In this document: positions 1 to 7,365 of the stretch, one piece after another
How the letters are laid out: each line of letters opens with the position of its first letter
Numbering within the stretch: position 1 is the first letter of the stretch
Source of the DNA: an uncultured Ruminococcus sp.
Lineage (GTDB): Bacteria > Bacillota > Clostridia > Oscillospirales > Ruminococcaceae
DNA length: 64,000 nucleotides
NCBI GenBank assembly: GCA_947627445.1
Contig: CANQWA010000003.1
Location: 26,541 to 90,540 of the forward strand
Direction: 5' to 3'
The notes under the pieces: model-generated
The model's database searches: none
What the model saw: the letters and a program-made list of their open reading frames with translations, nothing else
What the model was told of the DNA's origin: nothing
Made by a program: the position numbers and the translations under genes

Positions 1-305
1 ATCACAAAAACCAAATCATCAGTTTTCATGACACCAAGCTTTTCATATAGAATATCACTGTCTATATTATACTCGATTCGACAAGCCTCGTCAAGAGGTT
101 TTGCGTAAAAAAACGCAAAAAACTCTTTTTTCGTCATAAATGTACAAATCTGCAACGCACAATTTATGCAGAATAACGTAATTGTTGGCGTCATACCACC
201 TGTTTCTGACCGAATAAATCCGATCAAATGCGGCATACTATCCTCAGCACATCTGCAAGAGCGGACAAGTATCTTTGCAGCGAGTGCGGAAAAGAGGTGT
301 AAGCC
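1..305. other. Left-edge intergenic region
   Basis: No open reading frame here resembles a known protein. The region holds one terminator-like hairpin (94-131) that probably ends a gene lying left of the window. The last 20 bases carry the AGAGGTG ribosome site of the DUF378 gene. I see no convincing promoter with both boxes. Confidence 0.5.
94..131 (+). terminator. Rho-independent terminator
   Basis: AGAGGTTTTGCGT pairs with ACGCAAAAAACTCT around an A-rich loop and is followed by a run of T. It would end a plus-strand gene outside the window. Confidence 0.6.
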
Positions 306-530
306 ATGTGGGATAAACTCGCTTTGATTTTATTGATTGTCGGCGGCGTCAACTGGGGACTGGTCGGCATATTTGAATTCGATCTGGTTGCGTGGTTATT
401 TGGCGGTTCAGCGTCATTCATCAGCCGTGCGATCTATATCATTGTGGCAATTTCTGCCCTTTGGTGCATGACGTTCCTGTTCCGAAGCGAAGCTCTGGCA
501 GAGCCGTCTGCCGCAACAGAACGACACTAA
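306..530 (+). CDS. DUF378 family small membrane protein
   Basis: This 74-residue protein has two hydrophobic segments, at about residues 5-24 and 38-60. The signature GGVNWGLVG at about residues 13-21 is typical of DUF378 (YuzA-like) proteins, whose function is unknown. An AGAGGTG ribosome site precedes the ATG. It stands alone: a long non-coding stretch follows and no partner gene is adjacent. The family assignment rests on the motif and the length, both of which match well. Confidence 0.85.
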   Translation: MWDKLALILLIVGGVNWGLVGIFEFDLVAWLFGGSASFISRAIYIIVAISALWCMTFLFRSEALAEPSAATERH

Positions 531-873
531 CCTTCCAGAAGCAAGAGGCAAAAGCATTTGTCTTTGTCAGCAGAATCTGTCCACATAGAAGCTGTGTGTG
601 AATTTTTCCGTATCATTTTGGAAGAAACAAGGAAAAAGCCACAGGCGAGCTGTCGCTCGGCAAGGGTTTTTCACGTAGTATCCGACAAAATTGGCGGAAA
701 AGACGTGCGCAGATTTCTACGTGAACCGGTTTTCAGTCACAAAAACTGTCTTTACAAGCGTGTGCGGATAGCACATGCACTTGTGAGGGCAGTTTCTTAT
801 TGCGGTGTGCCATATGCATATTCCCTGCCATCTCCTGCATAGAATGTGATGCAGTAAAAAAGGAGGAACACCT
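531..873. repeat. Intergenic repeat, copy A of the long palindromic family
   Basis: There is no gene here. Positions 630-720 form a copy of the long intergenic element. One stem is GAAAAAGCC (632-640) with GGGTTTTTC (664-672), and a second is CACGTAG/CTACGTG at about 672-724. The block CCGACAAAATTGGCGGAAAAG matches the core seen at 5590-5610, 29367-29388 and 50780-50802. A strong hairpin at 743-795 follows. Confidence 0.6.
743..795 (+). terminator. Terminator-like hairpin
   Basis: AAACTGTC...TACAAG...TGTGC pairs with GCACA...CTTGT...GGCAGTTT and is followed by TTTCTTATT. It separates the DUF378 gene from the next gene cluster. Confidence 0.55.
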
Positions 874-1707
874 ATGGCAAAGCAAAAAACACCCGAAGAA
901 TATCAGGCAGAAATGATGCGCCTGTACCATACCGCACAGATGCCTACAGCAGCGCCTGTTCAGCCCTCTCAACCGGAACAGCCTTTCCGACCGGAACAAC
1001 CTTCCCGACCGGAACAGCCTTCCCGACCGGAACAGCCTTCTCAACCGGAACAACCTTCCCGACCGGAACAGCCTTCCCGACCAGAACAGCCCTCTCAACC
1101 AGAGCAGCCTTCCCGACCGGAACAACCTCCCCGACCGGAACAGCCTTCCCGACCAGAACAGCCCTCTCAACCAGAGCAGCCCTCTCAACCGGAACAACCT
1201 TCCCGACCGGAACAACCTCCCCGACCGAGTCGCCCTATACCTGATCAACCAACCATCCCTCCCGTCCAACCACCAATCATCGTCCCAGAGCCTGCACCTC
1301 CTACTCCACCCCAGCCAAACGGCGATATCGGCTGGATTCAAGTCATCACCCGTTCTGCCGGAAATGCCAGAGCACTGCCCGGCGTTTCTGTGCTGATCAC
1401 CAGCGGCAGCGGCTCTGATATGCAGCTGAATTATGTGGCGATCACGGACGAAAGCGGCGAAACTGAAAAAATCCCCCTGCCCGCCATGCCTCCCTCTATG
1501 TCATTGGATGCACAAGAAAACAGCCAGCCATTTACCACATATGATGTCAGTGTCTATGCTTCCGGCTATTACCGCCAGATCAGCAAAAATGTTCCCGTAT
1601 TCGCCGGCATCACTTCCAGACAGATCTTTTCCATGATCCCCCTGCCCATCTATCCCCAGGATCCGCCGGAAACCATCGTATTTCGGAACACGGAACCAAA
1701 TTTGTAA
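874..1707 (+). CDS. Pro/Gln/Glu hexapeptide-repeat protein with C-terminal carboxypeptidase-regulatory-like domain
   Basis: The 277-residue protein has three parts. Residues 1-29 are a short polar N-terminus without a signal peptide. Residues 30-120 are about fifteen hexapeptides of the type PEQPSR, PEQPSQ or PEQPPR. Residues 150-277 resemble the beta-sandwich regulatory domain found at the N-terminus of SleC-type spore cortex-lytic proteins (LPGVSVLITSG, TDESGETEKIPLP, YDVSVYASGYY). AAGGAGG lies 8 bases before the ATG. It is 20 bases upstream of a SpoIID-like/peptidoglycan-binding gene, so the two probably form one operon and one functional unit. A role in the spore or cell envelope is inferred. 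Confidence 0.6.
   Translation: MAKQKTPEEYQAEMMRLYHTAQMPTAAPVQPSQPEQPFRPEQPSRPEQPSRPEQPSQPEQPSRPEQPSRPEQPSQPEQPSRPEQPPRPEQPSRPEQPSQPEQPSQPEQPSRPEQPPRPSRPIPDQPTIPPVQPPIIVPEPAPPTPPQPNGDIGWIQVITRSAGNARALPGVSVLITSGSGSDMQLNYVAITDESGETEKIPLPAMPPSMSLDAQENSQPFTTYDVSVYASGYYRQISKNVPVFAGITSRQIFSMIPLPIYPQDPPETIVFRNTEPNL
961..1234 (+). repeat. 18-bp coding tandem repeat
   Basis: About fifteen tandem 18-base units (consensus CCTTCCCGACCGGAACAG) encode the PEQPSR-like hexapeptides. Some units are identical and others differ only at third positions or in R/Q and S/P swaps. Slippage should vary the copy number between strains. Confidence 0.9.
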
Positions 1708-1727
1708 GGAAAGGGGACGATACACGT

Positions 1728-3125
1728 ATGCTGACCGGAGAACCTTTTATTCCAGAACAGATCACGGTACATCTGGGCGCACCGGATTCTGACGCCGAAA
1801 ATGTCACAGTCTCCTTTCCTGATTACATCAAAAATGTGGTATCCAGTGAAATTTACCCCACCTGGCCGGAAAATGCCATCCGTGCCAATATCTATGTGAT
1901 CGTAACCTTTGCCCTGAACCGCATCTACACAGAATGGTATCGGGCAAGGGGCTATCCTTTCGATATCACCAACTCCACGCAGTTTGACCAGAAATTTGTC
2001 TACGGCAGAGAAGTCTATGACAACATCAGCCGGCTGGTAGACGAATTGTTCAACTCCTACATCCGCCGTCAAGGAACTGTCGAGCCTCTGTTTAGTGTAT
2101 TCTGCAACGGCACAACTGTCACCTGCGACGGGCTTTCTCAATGGGGAACTGTCACACTGGCACAGCGGGGCATGTCCCCCTATGAGATTCTCACCTACTA
2201 TTACGGGGACAACATTGATATTGTTTCCAATGTGTCGGTAGATACCAATACCCCATCCTACCCGGGATTTCCCCTGACACTGGGGTATATCGGCGAGGAT
2301 GTGCGCACCATTCAGATCCAACTGAACCGCATCTCCCGGAATTATCCGGCAATTCCCAAAATTGGTGAAATCACAGCGGAATTCGATGCAGCCACGCAAA
2401 AGGCTACCCAAAAATTCCAAGAAATTTTTGGGCTGGAACCAACAGGCGTCGTGAATGAAGCCACCTGGTATCAAATCGCCTACATCTTTATCAGTGTCAA
2501 ACGGCTGGCAGAATTGAATTCCGAAGGATTAACACAATCTGAGATCCAGCAGCAGTTCACCGAAGATCTGCATATCGGTATGCAAGGCTATGAGATCCGT
2601 GCGATTCAGTATTATCTTGCCGTGATCGGCGCTTATTATCAGGCTGTCCAGCCAGTGGATATTACCGGATATTTCGGCGCACAGACGGAGACATCTGTCA
2701 AGTCCTTCCAGCAGGTATTCGGTCTGCCCCAGACCGGCGTAGTGGATCGGCAGACCTGGTACTCCATGTTTGACGCTTATGCCGGCATCGTAGAATCCGT
2801 TCCCCTGGACACAACGGTGAACGATGTCGTGTTATATCCCGGCGTTGCCCTCCGGGAGGGCACCACCAGCGAATATGTCCGTCTGCTGCAAACCTACCTG
2901 AGCTTTATCCACCAGTCCTATCCGGAGATCCAAGCAGTCACCACTACCGGTTATTTTGGTCCCATGACAAAAGCCTCTGTCGCCTCTTTTCAGGAGTATT
3001 TTGGTTATCCCGTTACGGGCTTTGTAGGGGCAGTGACCTGGAATTCCATCACCAGTCTGTATTCGGATCTGCGTTATGGCTTTGATAAACAGCCGTTCCA
3101 AAATCCGGGTTATATCATCACATAG
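1728..3125 (+). CDS. SleC-like protein: SpoIID-type domain plus three peptidoglycan-binding domains
   Basis: This is a 465-residue protein. Residues 1-165 match the SpoIID/LytB-like part of clostridial SleC-type proteins (DYIKNVVSSEIYPTWPE, FALNRIYTEWY, GLSQWGTVTLAQRGMSPYEIL). About residues 180-260, 285-350 and 375-450 are PG_binding_1 domains, each with the repeating GYFG...T...V..FQ..FGL..TG.V...TW pattern. No signal peptide is visible. In the homologs I remember, an N-terminal regulatory-like domain precedes this region in the same polypeptide; here it is on the upstream gene. A cortex-lytic or cortex-binding role is likely, but catalytic activity cannot be read from the sequence. Confidence 0.75.
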   Translation: MLTGEPFIPEQITVHLGAPDSDAENVTVSFPDYIKNVVSSEIYPTWPENAIRANIYVIVTFALNRIYTEWYRARGYPFDITNSTQFDQKFVYGREVYDNISRLVDELFNSYIRRQGTVEPLFSVFCNGTTVTCDGLSQWGTVTLAQRGMSPYEILTYYYGDNIDIVSNVSVDTNTPSYPGFPLTLGYIGEDVRTIQIQLNRISRNYPAIPKIGEITAEFDAATQKATQKFQEIFGLEPTGVVNEATWYQIAYIFISVKRLAELNSEGLTQSEIQQQFTEDLHIGMQGYEIRAIQYYLAVIGAYYQAVQPVDITGYFGAQTETSVKSFQQVFGLPQTGVVDRQTWYSMFDAYAGIVESVPLDTTVNDVVLYPGVALREGTTSEYVRLLQTYLSFIHQSYPEIQAVTTTGYFGPMTKASVASFQEYFGYPVTGFVGAVTWNSITSLYSDLRYGFDKQPFQNPGYIIT

Positions 3126-3135
3126 GAGGGCAGCT

Positions 3136-3654
3136 ATGGCTTATACACAGGAACAAAAACGCAGTCATATCCGAGAACTGCAAACCTTTCTCCACGGAAA
3201 ATCACACACTGGTGATGCACTTCATGTGATTCCGGATGGATTTTACGGTACCAAAACAGAAGCGGCTGTGCAGCAGTTTCAGCAGGAGAATCAGATATTG
3301 CCTACAGGTGAAACGGACAGCGATACATGGGATGCTCTGGCGGCGTATTATCAGGCACAGGTACAGAAACCAGTTATGCAGATTTCTATTTTTCCCACAG
3401 GGTTCCGACGGTTTGTGCTGCATGATACGGGAACGGCGGTTTATCTGTTACAAGGGGTATTACAAGCGCTGCATCAATTGTATGGTAACCTGCCGCCGGT
3501 GGATAACTGCGGTGTTTATGATGAAAAAACCATGCACGCCGTGCAGGAGTTTCAGAAGAACACGATTCTGCATCCGGATGGAGAAGTGGACGAGAACACT
3601 TGGAATCGCATGATGTCCGCACTGACCCCGCAGATCGGGTGTTGCTGGGACTAA
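3136..3654 (+). CDS. Peptidoglycan-binding protein with two PG_binding_1 domains
   Basis: This 172-residue protein has two PG_binding_1-like modules, at about residues 8-70 (GFYGTKTEAAVQQFQQENQILPTGETDSDTWDAL) and 90-160 (GVYDEKTMHAVQEFQKN...GEVDENTWNRM). I chose ATG 3136, which follows AGGAGG by 6 bases; an earlier in-frame ATG lies inside the preceding gene. There is no catalytic domain and no signal peptide. It is the third gene of the SleC-like cluster and ends before a terminator at 3695, so it probably binds the same wall or cortex substrate. Confidence 0.75.
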   Translation: MAYTQEQKRSHIRELQTFLHGKSHTGDALHVIPDGFYGTKTEAAVQQFQQENQILPTGETDSDTWDALAAYYQAQVQKPVMQISIFPTGFRRFVLHDTGTAVYLLQGVLQALHQLYGNLPPVDNCGVYDEKTMHAVQEFQKNTILHPDGEVDENTWNRMMSALTPQIGCCWD

Positions 3655-3694
3655 CCAGAAGGGAACATCCAAACAACCCATCTCAAACCAAAAA

Positions 3695-3730
3695 AAGCTT
3701 CTGCAACACACTTGTTACAGAAGCTTTTCT
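3695..3730. terminator. Bidirectional terminator
   Basis: AAGCTTCTG...CAGAAGCTT forms a stem with runs of A on the left and T on the right. It can end both the plus-strand SleC-like cluster and the minus-strand ilvE-ykgJ pair. Confidence 0.75.
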
Positions 3731-3744
3731 ATGTGAAAAAGCCG

Positions 3745-4215
3745 TCATAAAACAATCCGGTAATTCTCAGCCATCGGATGCACATGAGAAGGATGCTGCT
3801 CTGCATACGCCAGCATCTGCTCTCCCAATCCCTTTTCCAGAAACGCCTGAAGCTGCTCCGTGGTATACGGCTTCAACCCCGGACAATATTCAGCCACCGT
3901 GATCCTGACACTTTCATCCGCATCCCGCATCAACCGAAAGGGCCACACCCGACAATCAAAAGGTTTTTCCGCACCCATGATGCACCCAGTCTCGCCAAGC
4001 ATGGGACACCGAAATAATTCTCTATCCGGCAAAGCCGGCGCAGCAAAAACAACCTCTCCTGCTTTTTCCGCAAAGGATACCGCCGCATCCAACCGGCAAA
4101 CCGCCTCCGCCGTTTCCTCCGGCAGAACCGGAAGCTCCCATAGATCTGTCGCATCAAATGCACAGCAGATCCGGCAAGCGGCACACGTTTCCGGCGATAA
4201 AATTTCACCCAGCAT
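3745..4215 (-). CDS. YkgJ-type cysteine-cluster (Fe-S/zinc) protein
   Basis: This 156-residue protein has the cysteine pattern of the YkgJ family: CAACRICC near residue 12, then GCIMGAEKPFDCRVWPF at about residues 78-94. These cysteines probably bind an iron-sulfur cluster or zinc. The cellular role of the family is unknown. It starts 8 bases after the ilvE stop codon, so the two genes are probably co-transcribed, although no metabolic link is obvious. Confidence 0.75.
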   Translation of the reverse strand: MLGEILSPETCAACRICCAFDATDLWELPVLPEETAEAVCRLDAAVSFAEKAGEVVFAAPALPDRELFRCPMLGETGCIMGAEKPFDCRVWPFRLMRDADESVRITVAEYCPGLKPYTTEQLQAFLEKGLGEQMLAYAEQHPSHVHPMAENYRIVL

Positions 4216-4223
4216 AGGCAGCC

Positions 4224-5294
4224 TTAGTCAATGGGCACGATCCAACCGAACGTATCCGGGATTGTACCCCATTGAATCCCGGTCAGCGTATCATAGATCA
4301 TCTGAGAAATCGGACCGATCTTGTTGTCATTGATGATCATGACCTTGTCGCCCCACTTCAGATGTCCTACCGGTGAAATAACCGCAGCAGTACCTGTCCC
4401 GAATACTTCTGTCAGCTTACCTGCATCATAGGCATCGGCAACCTCCTGAATGGTAATGCGCCGTTCGACCACCTTGATGCCCTTGCTGCGGCAAAGCTCC
4501 AATGCGGATTTTCTGGTAATGCCTGAGAGGATGGAACCAGTCTCCAGAGAGGGTGTTACCACCTCACCGTCAATCACAAAAGCAATGTTCATGGCGCCGA
4601 CTTCTTCAATGTATTTCTGCTCCACACCGTCCAGCCACAAAACCTGTGAATAGCCCTGCTTATACGCATCATCCTGACTGTGAAGAGAAGCTGCATAGTT
4701 GCCGCCGGTCTTTGCATAGCCTGTACCGCCCCGAACCGTGCGGACATACTTGTTTTCGACGTAAATATTCACCGGGTCTAATCCGGAAGCGTAATATGCA
4801 CCAGAGGGAGAAAGAATGATCATAAACAGATAATGCTCACCCGGATGTACGCCCAGGAAGGGATCTGTTGCAAAAATATAGGGACGGATATACAGAGAAG
4901 CCCCCTCGCTGTGCGGAACCCAGTCCTTTTCCACGGTTACCAGCTCAGTCAGACACTGCATTGCCAGATCAATCGGCAGTTCTGGGATCACCAGGCGCTC
5001 GTTGGACTTGTTCAGACGCTTGAAGTTCTCCTCCGGACGGAACAGCTGCACGCCGCCGTCTGCACGGCGATATGCCTTCAATCCTTCAAAAACCGTCTGT
5101 CCATAGTGCAAACACATGGCTGCCGGACTCAGTGAGATCTCCCCATAAGGCAAGATCACCGGATCATGCCAGCCCTGTCCTTCGTCATAGGGCATCATCA
5201 GCATGTGATCCGTAAAGATGTTTCCGAAGCCCAGCTTACTTTCGTCCTGCGGCTTCGCTTTGGGAGAAGTTGTCAGCTGTTTTTTGATTTCCAT
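4224..5294 (-). CDS. ilvE: Branched-chain amino acid aminotransferase
   Basis: The 356-residue protein is a fold-type IV PLP transaminase that makes leucine, isoleucine and valine from their 2-oxo acids with glutamate. The long form typical of BCAT is seen: an N-terminal [20 protein letters not shown], the substrate region [16 protein letters not shown], the lysine-containing [19 protein letters not shown], and the C-terminal [15 protein letters not shown] sigma-A-like promoter (5371-5399) precedes a leader with a 35-base hairpin. The ykgJ-like gene follows closely. No T-box or leucine-rich leader peptide is visible. Confidence 0.95.
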   Translation of the reverse strand: MEIKKQLTTSPKAKPQDESKLGFGNIFTDHMLMMPYDEGQGWHDPVILPYGEISLSPAAMCLHYGQTVFEGLKAYRRADGGVQLFRPEENFKRLNKSNERLVIPELPIDLAMQCLTELVTVEKDWVPHSEGASLYIRPYIFATDPFLGVHPGEHYLFMIILSPSGAYYASGLDPVNIYVENKYVRTVRGGTGYAKTGGNYAASLHSQDDAYKQGYSQVLWLDGVEQKYIEEVGAMNIAFVIDGEVVTPSLETGSILSGITRKSALELCRSKGIKVVERRITIQEVADAYDAGKLTEVFGTGTAAVISPVGHLKWGDKVMIINDNKIGPISQMIYDTLTGIQWGTIPDTFGWIVPID

Positions 5295-5323
5295 GTCAAA
5301 AACCTCTTTTTTTATAGATTTGT

Positions 5324-5358
5324 CTCGAACAAGGAGCGCTCATGCACCTTGGTTCGAG
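5324..5358 (-). promoter_or_regulatory. Leader hairpin of ilvE
   Basis: CTCGAACCAAGG and CCTTGTTCGAG pair with one bulged base. The hairpin starts about six bases after the expected transcription start and has no U run after it. It could protect the 5' end or bind a regulator; neither can be decided from sequence. Confidence 0.55.
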
Positions 5359-5370
5359 CGGTACTCTTCT

Positions 5371-5399
5371 ATTATACCACATTCTGCTCCGTTATGGAA
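5371..5399 (-). promoter_or_regulatory. Promoter of ilvE
   Basis: The minus strand has TTCCAT, 17 bases, then TATAAT. Confidence 0.7.
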
Positions 5400-5479
5400 T
5401 AGTTTTTGGAAAAAAATTTGAAAAGGCAATACAAAACCTGCCTGTGCAGCTGCTATGACACGCCGCCCAGACAGGTTTA

Positions 5480-5637
5480 GAACTTGTTCTCATCGGATTT
5501 GACCATGGATTTTCGCGCAGCATTTTGACGAGGGCAAGGCGAAAAAGCGAAAGCAAGCTGCCGTATGGTGCGCTTTTTCCACGCAGCAATCGGCAAAATT
5601 TGCCGAAAAGGCAGGTGCCATATCCGATGAGAACCAG
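5480..5637. repeat. Long palindromic intergenic element, copy B
   Basis: The copy is bounded by GTTCTCATCGGAT (5486-5498) and its reverse complement ATCCGATGAGAAC (5622-5634). Inside are the stem GAAAAAGCG (5541-5549)/CGCTTTTTC (5571-5579) and the palindrome CGGCAAAATTTGCCG. The right 57 bases recur at 29358-29415 with one difference. It has no open reading frame and fills the ilvE to vanY-like gap. Confidence 0.8.
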
Positions 5638-5643
5638 TCAGGC

Positions 5644-5659
5644 GGCGTGTCAACACGCC
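5644..5659. repeat. GGCGTGTCAACACGCC palindrome
   Basis: This perfect 16-base palindrome abuts the TAA stop of the carboxypeptidase gene. It equals two element ends (GGCGTGTTGACAC type, see 59359-59521) joined back to back. Confidence 0.7.
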
Positions 5660-6694
5660 TTAATCCTCATCTTTCCAAGGTCCGCTGTATTCTGACTTCA
5701 CACCCAAATATTCCTCCAGGGTCAGACCAAGGCGATTCATCTCCTTTGCCTTTTCCACACCCACATAGCGGATATGCCACGGCTCATATTTATAACCGGT
5801 AATAGATTCTTTTCCCTCTAAAAAGCGGATGATGAACCCATAGTCCGCACAGTGCTTTGCCAGCCAGGCAGCCTCCGGCGTTTCTCCGAAGGCATCGTCA
5901 ATGGTGTTGCAGTCAATGGTCAGACCGCTCTGATGCTCGGAATAACCCGGTCTTGCCGAAAATGTATCTGCCATTTCCCAGCCGTACAGTTCGCAGTAAT
6001 TCCGATAAATTCTCACCTGATAATCATAATCCCGATAGCTAGAACCAATGTACAGATTCATGCCGTCTTTTTCCGCATCTTTCTGCATCTGCTCAAAAGC
6101 ATTCTTGCACACATCCTCCAGTCCCGGATCATAGTTCGCCGGCAAGCCATAGGTCTTGTTCACAATCAGAATGCCGTCTACAAAAGTACATCCGTTTTTC
6201 TCATCCAAATGGCGCACATGAACCGAAACGCTCTGGGCGACGCCCTCGTTTCCTTTTACGGCAACCGTCACATCACAAGTGCCCTGCTTTACACCGGTCA
6301 CCATGCCGGATGCATCAACAACAGCAATGCTTTCGTCACTGCTGCTCCAGACCAGATCTTCTGCTCCTGCCTCTCCTGTGGTAGACATGTTGACAGAAAT
6401 ACTGGCAGAACTGCCCTCCAGCACCGCCAGATAGGGTTGATCTACTAACAGCGCCAGAATATTCTCATTCGTCCCCATACTGCTCTCCTCCGGCACATTG
6501 CCCCCCGGCACGGCTGTACTTTCTGCGGAGATCACGCCGCTGTCCTCTGGAACAATGCTCACAGCCTGCTGATCCGAAAAAAACAACAGCCGGATGGCAA
6601 AGCCCAGTATGATCAGCATCAGATACAACAAGATCAATATGATCCCCACACGGGAAAACCGTTCCCAACCTTTCCGTTTTGTCTGTTTCGACAT
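5660..6694 (-). CDS. Membrane-anchored VanY-type D-alanyl-D-alanine carboxypeptidase with Ig-like domain
   Basis: This is a 344-residue protein. It has one N-terminal membrane segment (about residues 14-36), a Ser/Glu-rich spacer, a BIG2-like Ig domain (about residues 80-160, LVWSSSDESIAVVDASGMVTGVKQG), and an M15 peptidase domain (about residues 175-335). The zinc-site motifs SEHQSGLTID and EPWHIRY are present. The enzyme should trim D-Ala from wall stem peptides outside the membrane. Nothing suggests vancomycin resistance: no vanH, vanA or vanX homologs are nearby. It has its own promoter. Confidence 0.88.
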   Translation of the reverse strand: MSKQTKRKGWERFSRVGIILILLYLMLIILGFAIRLLFFSDQQAVSIVPEDSGVISAESTAVPGGNVPEESSMGTNENILALLVDQPYLAVLEGSSASISVNMSTTGEAGAEDLVWSSSDESIAVVDASGMVTGVKQGTCDVTVAVKGNEGVAQSVSVHVRHLDEKNGCTFVDGILIVNKTYGLPANYDPGLEDVCKNAFEQMQKDAEKDGMNLYIGSSYRDYDYQVRIYRNYCELYGWEMADTFSARPGYSEHQSGLTIDCNTIDDAFGETPEAAWLAKHCADYGFIIRFLEGKESITGYKYEPWHIRYVGVEKAKEMNRLGLTLEEYLGVKSEYSGPWKDED

Positions 6695-6793
6695 CGTCTT
6701 TCCTCACCTGCTATTATTCCGAATTTCTCTCTATTTTGTCATATTTCCCGTGGATATTCGGCTTATTTCTTACAAAGCGGTTACATCTATTGT

Positions 6794-6822
6794 ATTATAC
6801 CATACTTTTTCCCGAATGTCAC
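6794..6822 (-). promoter_or_regulatory. Promoter of the VanY-type gene
   Basis: The minus strand has GTGACA, 17 bases, then TATAAT. Confidence 0.7.
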
Positions 6823-6849
6823 GTAGCAAAAGTACTAAATATTTCTGTT

Positions 6850-7092
6850 GAAATTGCATGTAGTTTGATCGCCTATCTATCCAGGATCTGTCTGCTCATC
6901 CATATATGCAGATTTTGGCAGAAAAAGGGAAAAACCGCAGGCAGCTTCTGTGTCTGACAAGACCTTTTGACACTGCTCCTCCAAAATCTGCTGGAAAGAT
7001 CGAGACAGCTTCTTGGAAAGACAGATTCGGATGTCCGAATCGGGGATTCAGATGGAAAATGCACAAAAACGAAAAAAATGGTGCATTTCTTC
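6850..7092. repeat. Non-coding region with repeat fragments
   Basis: Positions 6908-6960 resemble the long element (AAAAACCGCAGGC...TCTGTG) in a decayed form. Positions 6968-6994 match the left end of the TGACACTACTCCTCCAAAATC family. A perfect palindrome GATTCGGA-TG-TCCGAATC lies at 7024-7041, 51 bases upstream of the GH74 -35 box. No gene is supported. Confidence 0.5.
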
Positions 7093-7121
7093 TTGCATTT
7101 CTATACAAAATATGCTATAAT
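7093..7121 (+). promoter_or_regulatory. Promoter of the GH74 gene
   Basis: TTGCAT, 17 bases, TATAAT. The -10 box is the left end of a 12-base inverted repeat. The leader to the ATG is about 240 bases and codes for nothing recognisable. Confidence 0.75.
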
Positions 7122-7143
7122 AAATGCAAGAGCATTTATTATA
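7116..7143 (+). promoter_or_regulatory. Inverted repeat overlapping the GH74 -10 box
   Basis: TATAATAAATGC-AAGA-GCATTTATTATA is a perfect 12-base inverted repeat covering the -10 box and the expected start site. It could be a repressor operator or a 5' mRNA hairpin. Confidence 0.6.
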
Positions 7144-7365
7144 TGGATTTGAATGTCCTTGCAGATCCGCAAATCTATGATTTGCTCCCTGCATATCGGA
7201 CCATTATCTCGTTTTATGTGCAGCTGTTTTTCTGTTTCATCCAGATAAACAGGGACAAACATCTGAGAAACAAGCGGCAAGAAATCAGGACTGCACTTGT
7301 GGTGAAAATCCAAATTCTTGCTTCTTGCCTCTGTATTTCTTGCTTCTATCAGGAAAGGAGTTATC

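Noticed and set aside
733..1341. Arg/Leu/Gly repeat ORF on the minus strand
   Set aside because: It is the antisense reading of the 18-bp coding repeats and has no ribosome site.
5295..5400. T-box or attenuator upstream of ilvE
   Set aside because: The leader is too short, lacks the T-box sequence and has no terminator or leader peptide; only one hairpin is visible.
5660..6694. Vancomycin-resistance vanY
   Set aside because: It has the M15 motifs, but no vanRSHAX genes are adjacent; it is better read as a general D,D-carboxypeptidase.
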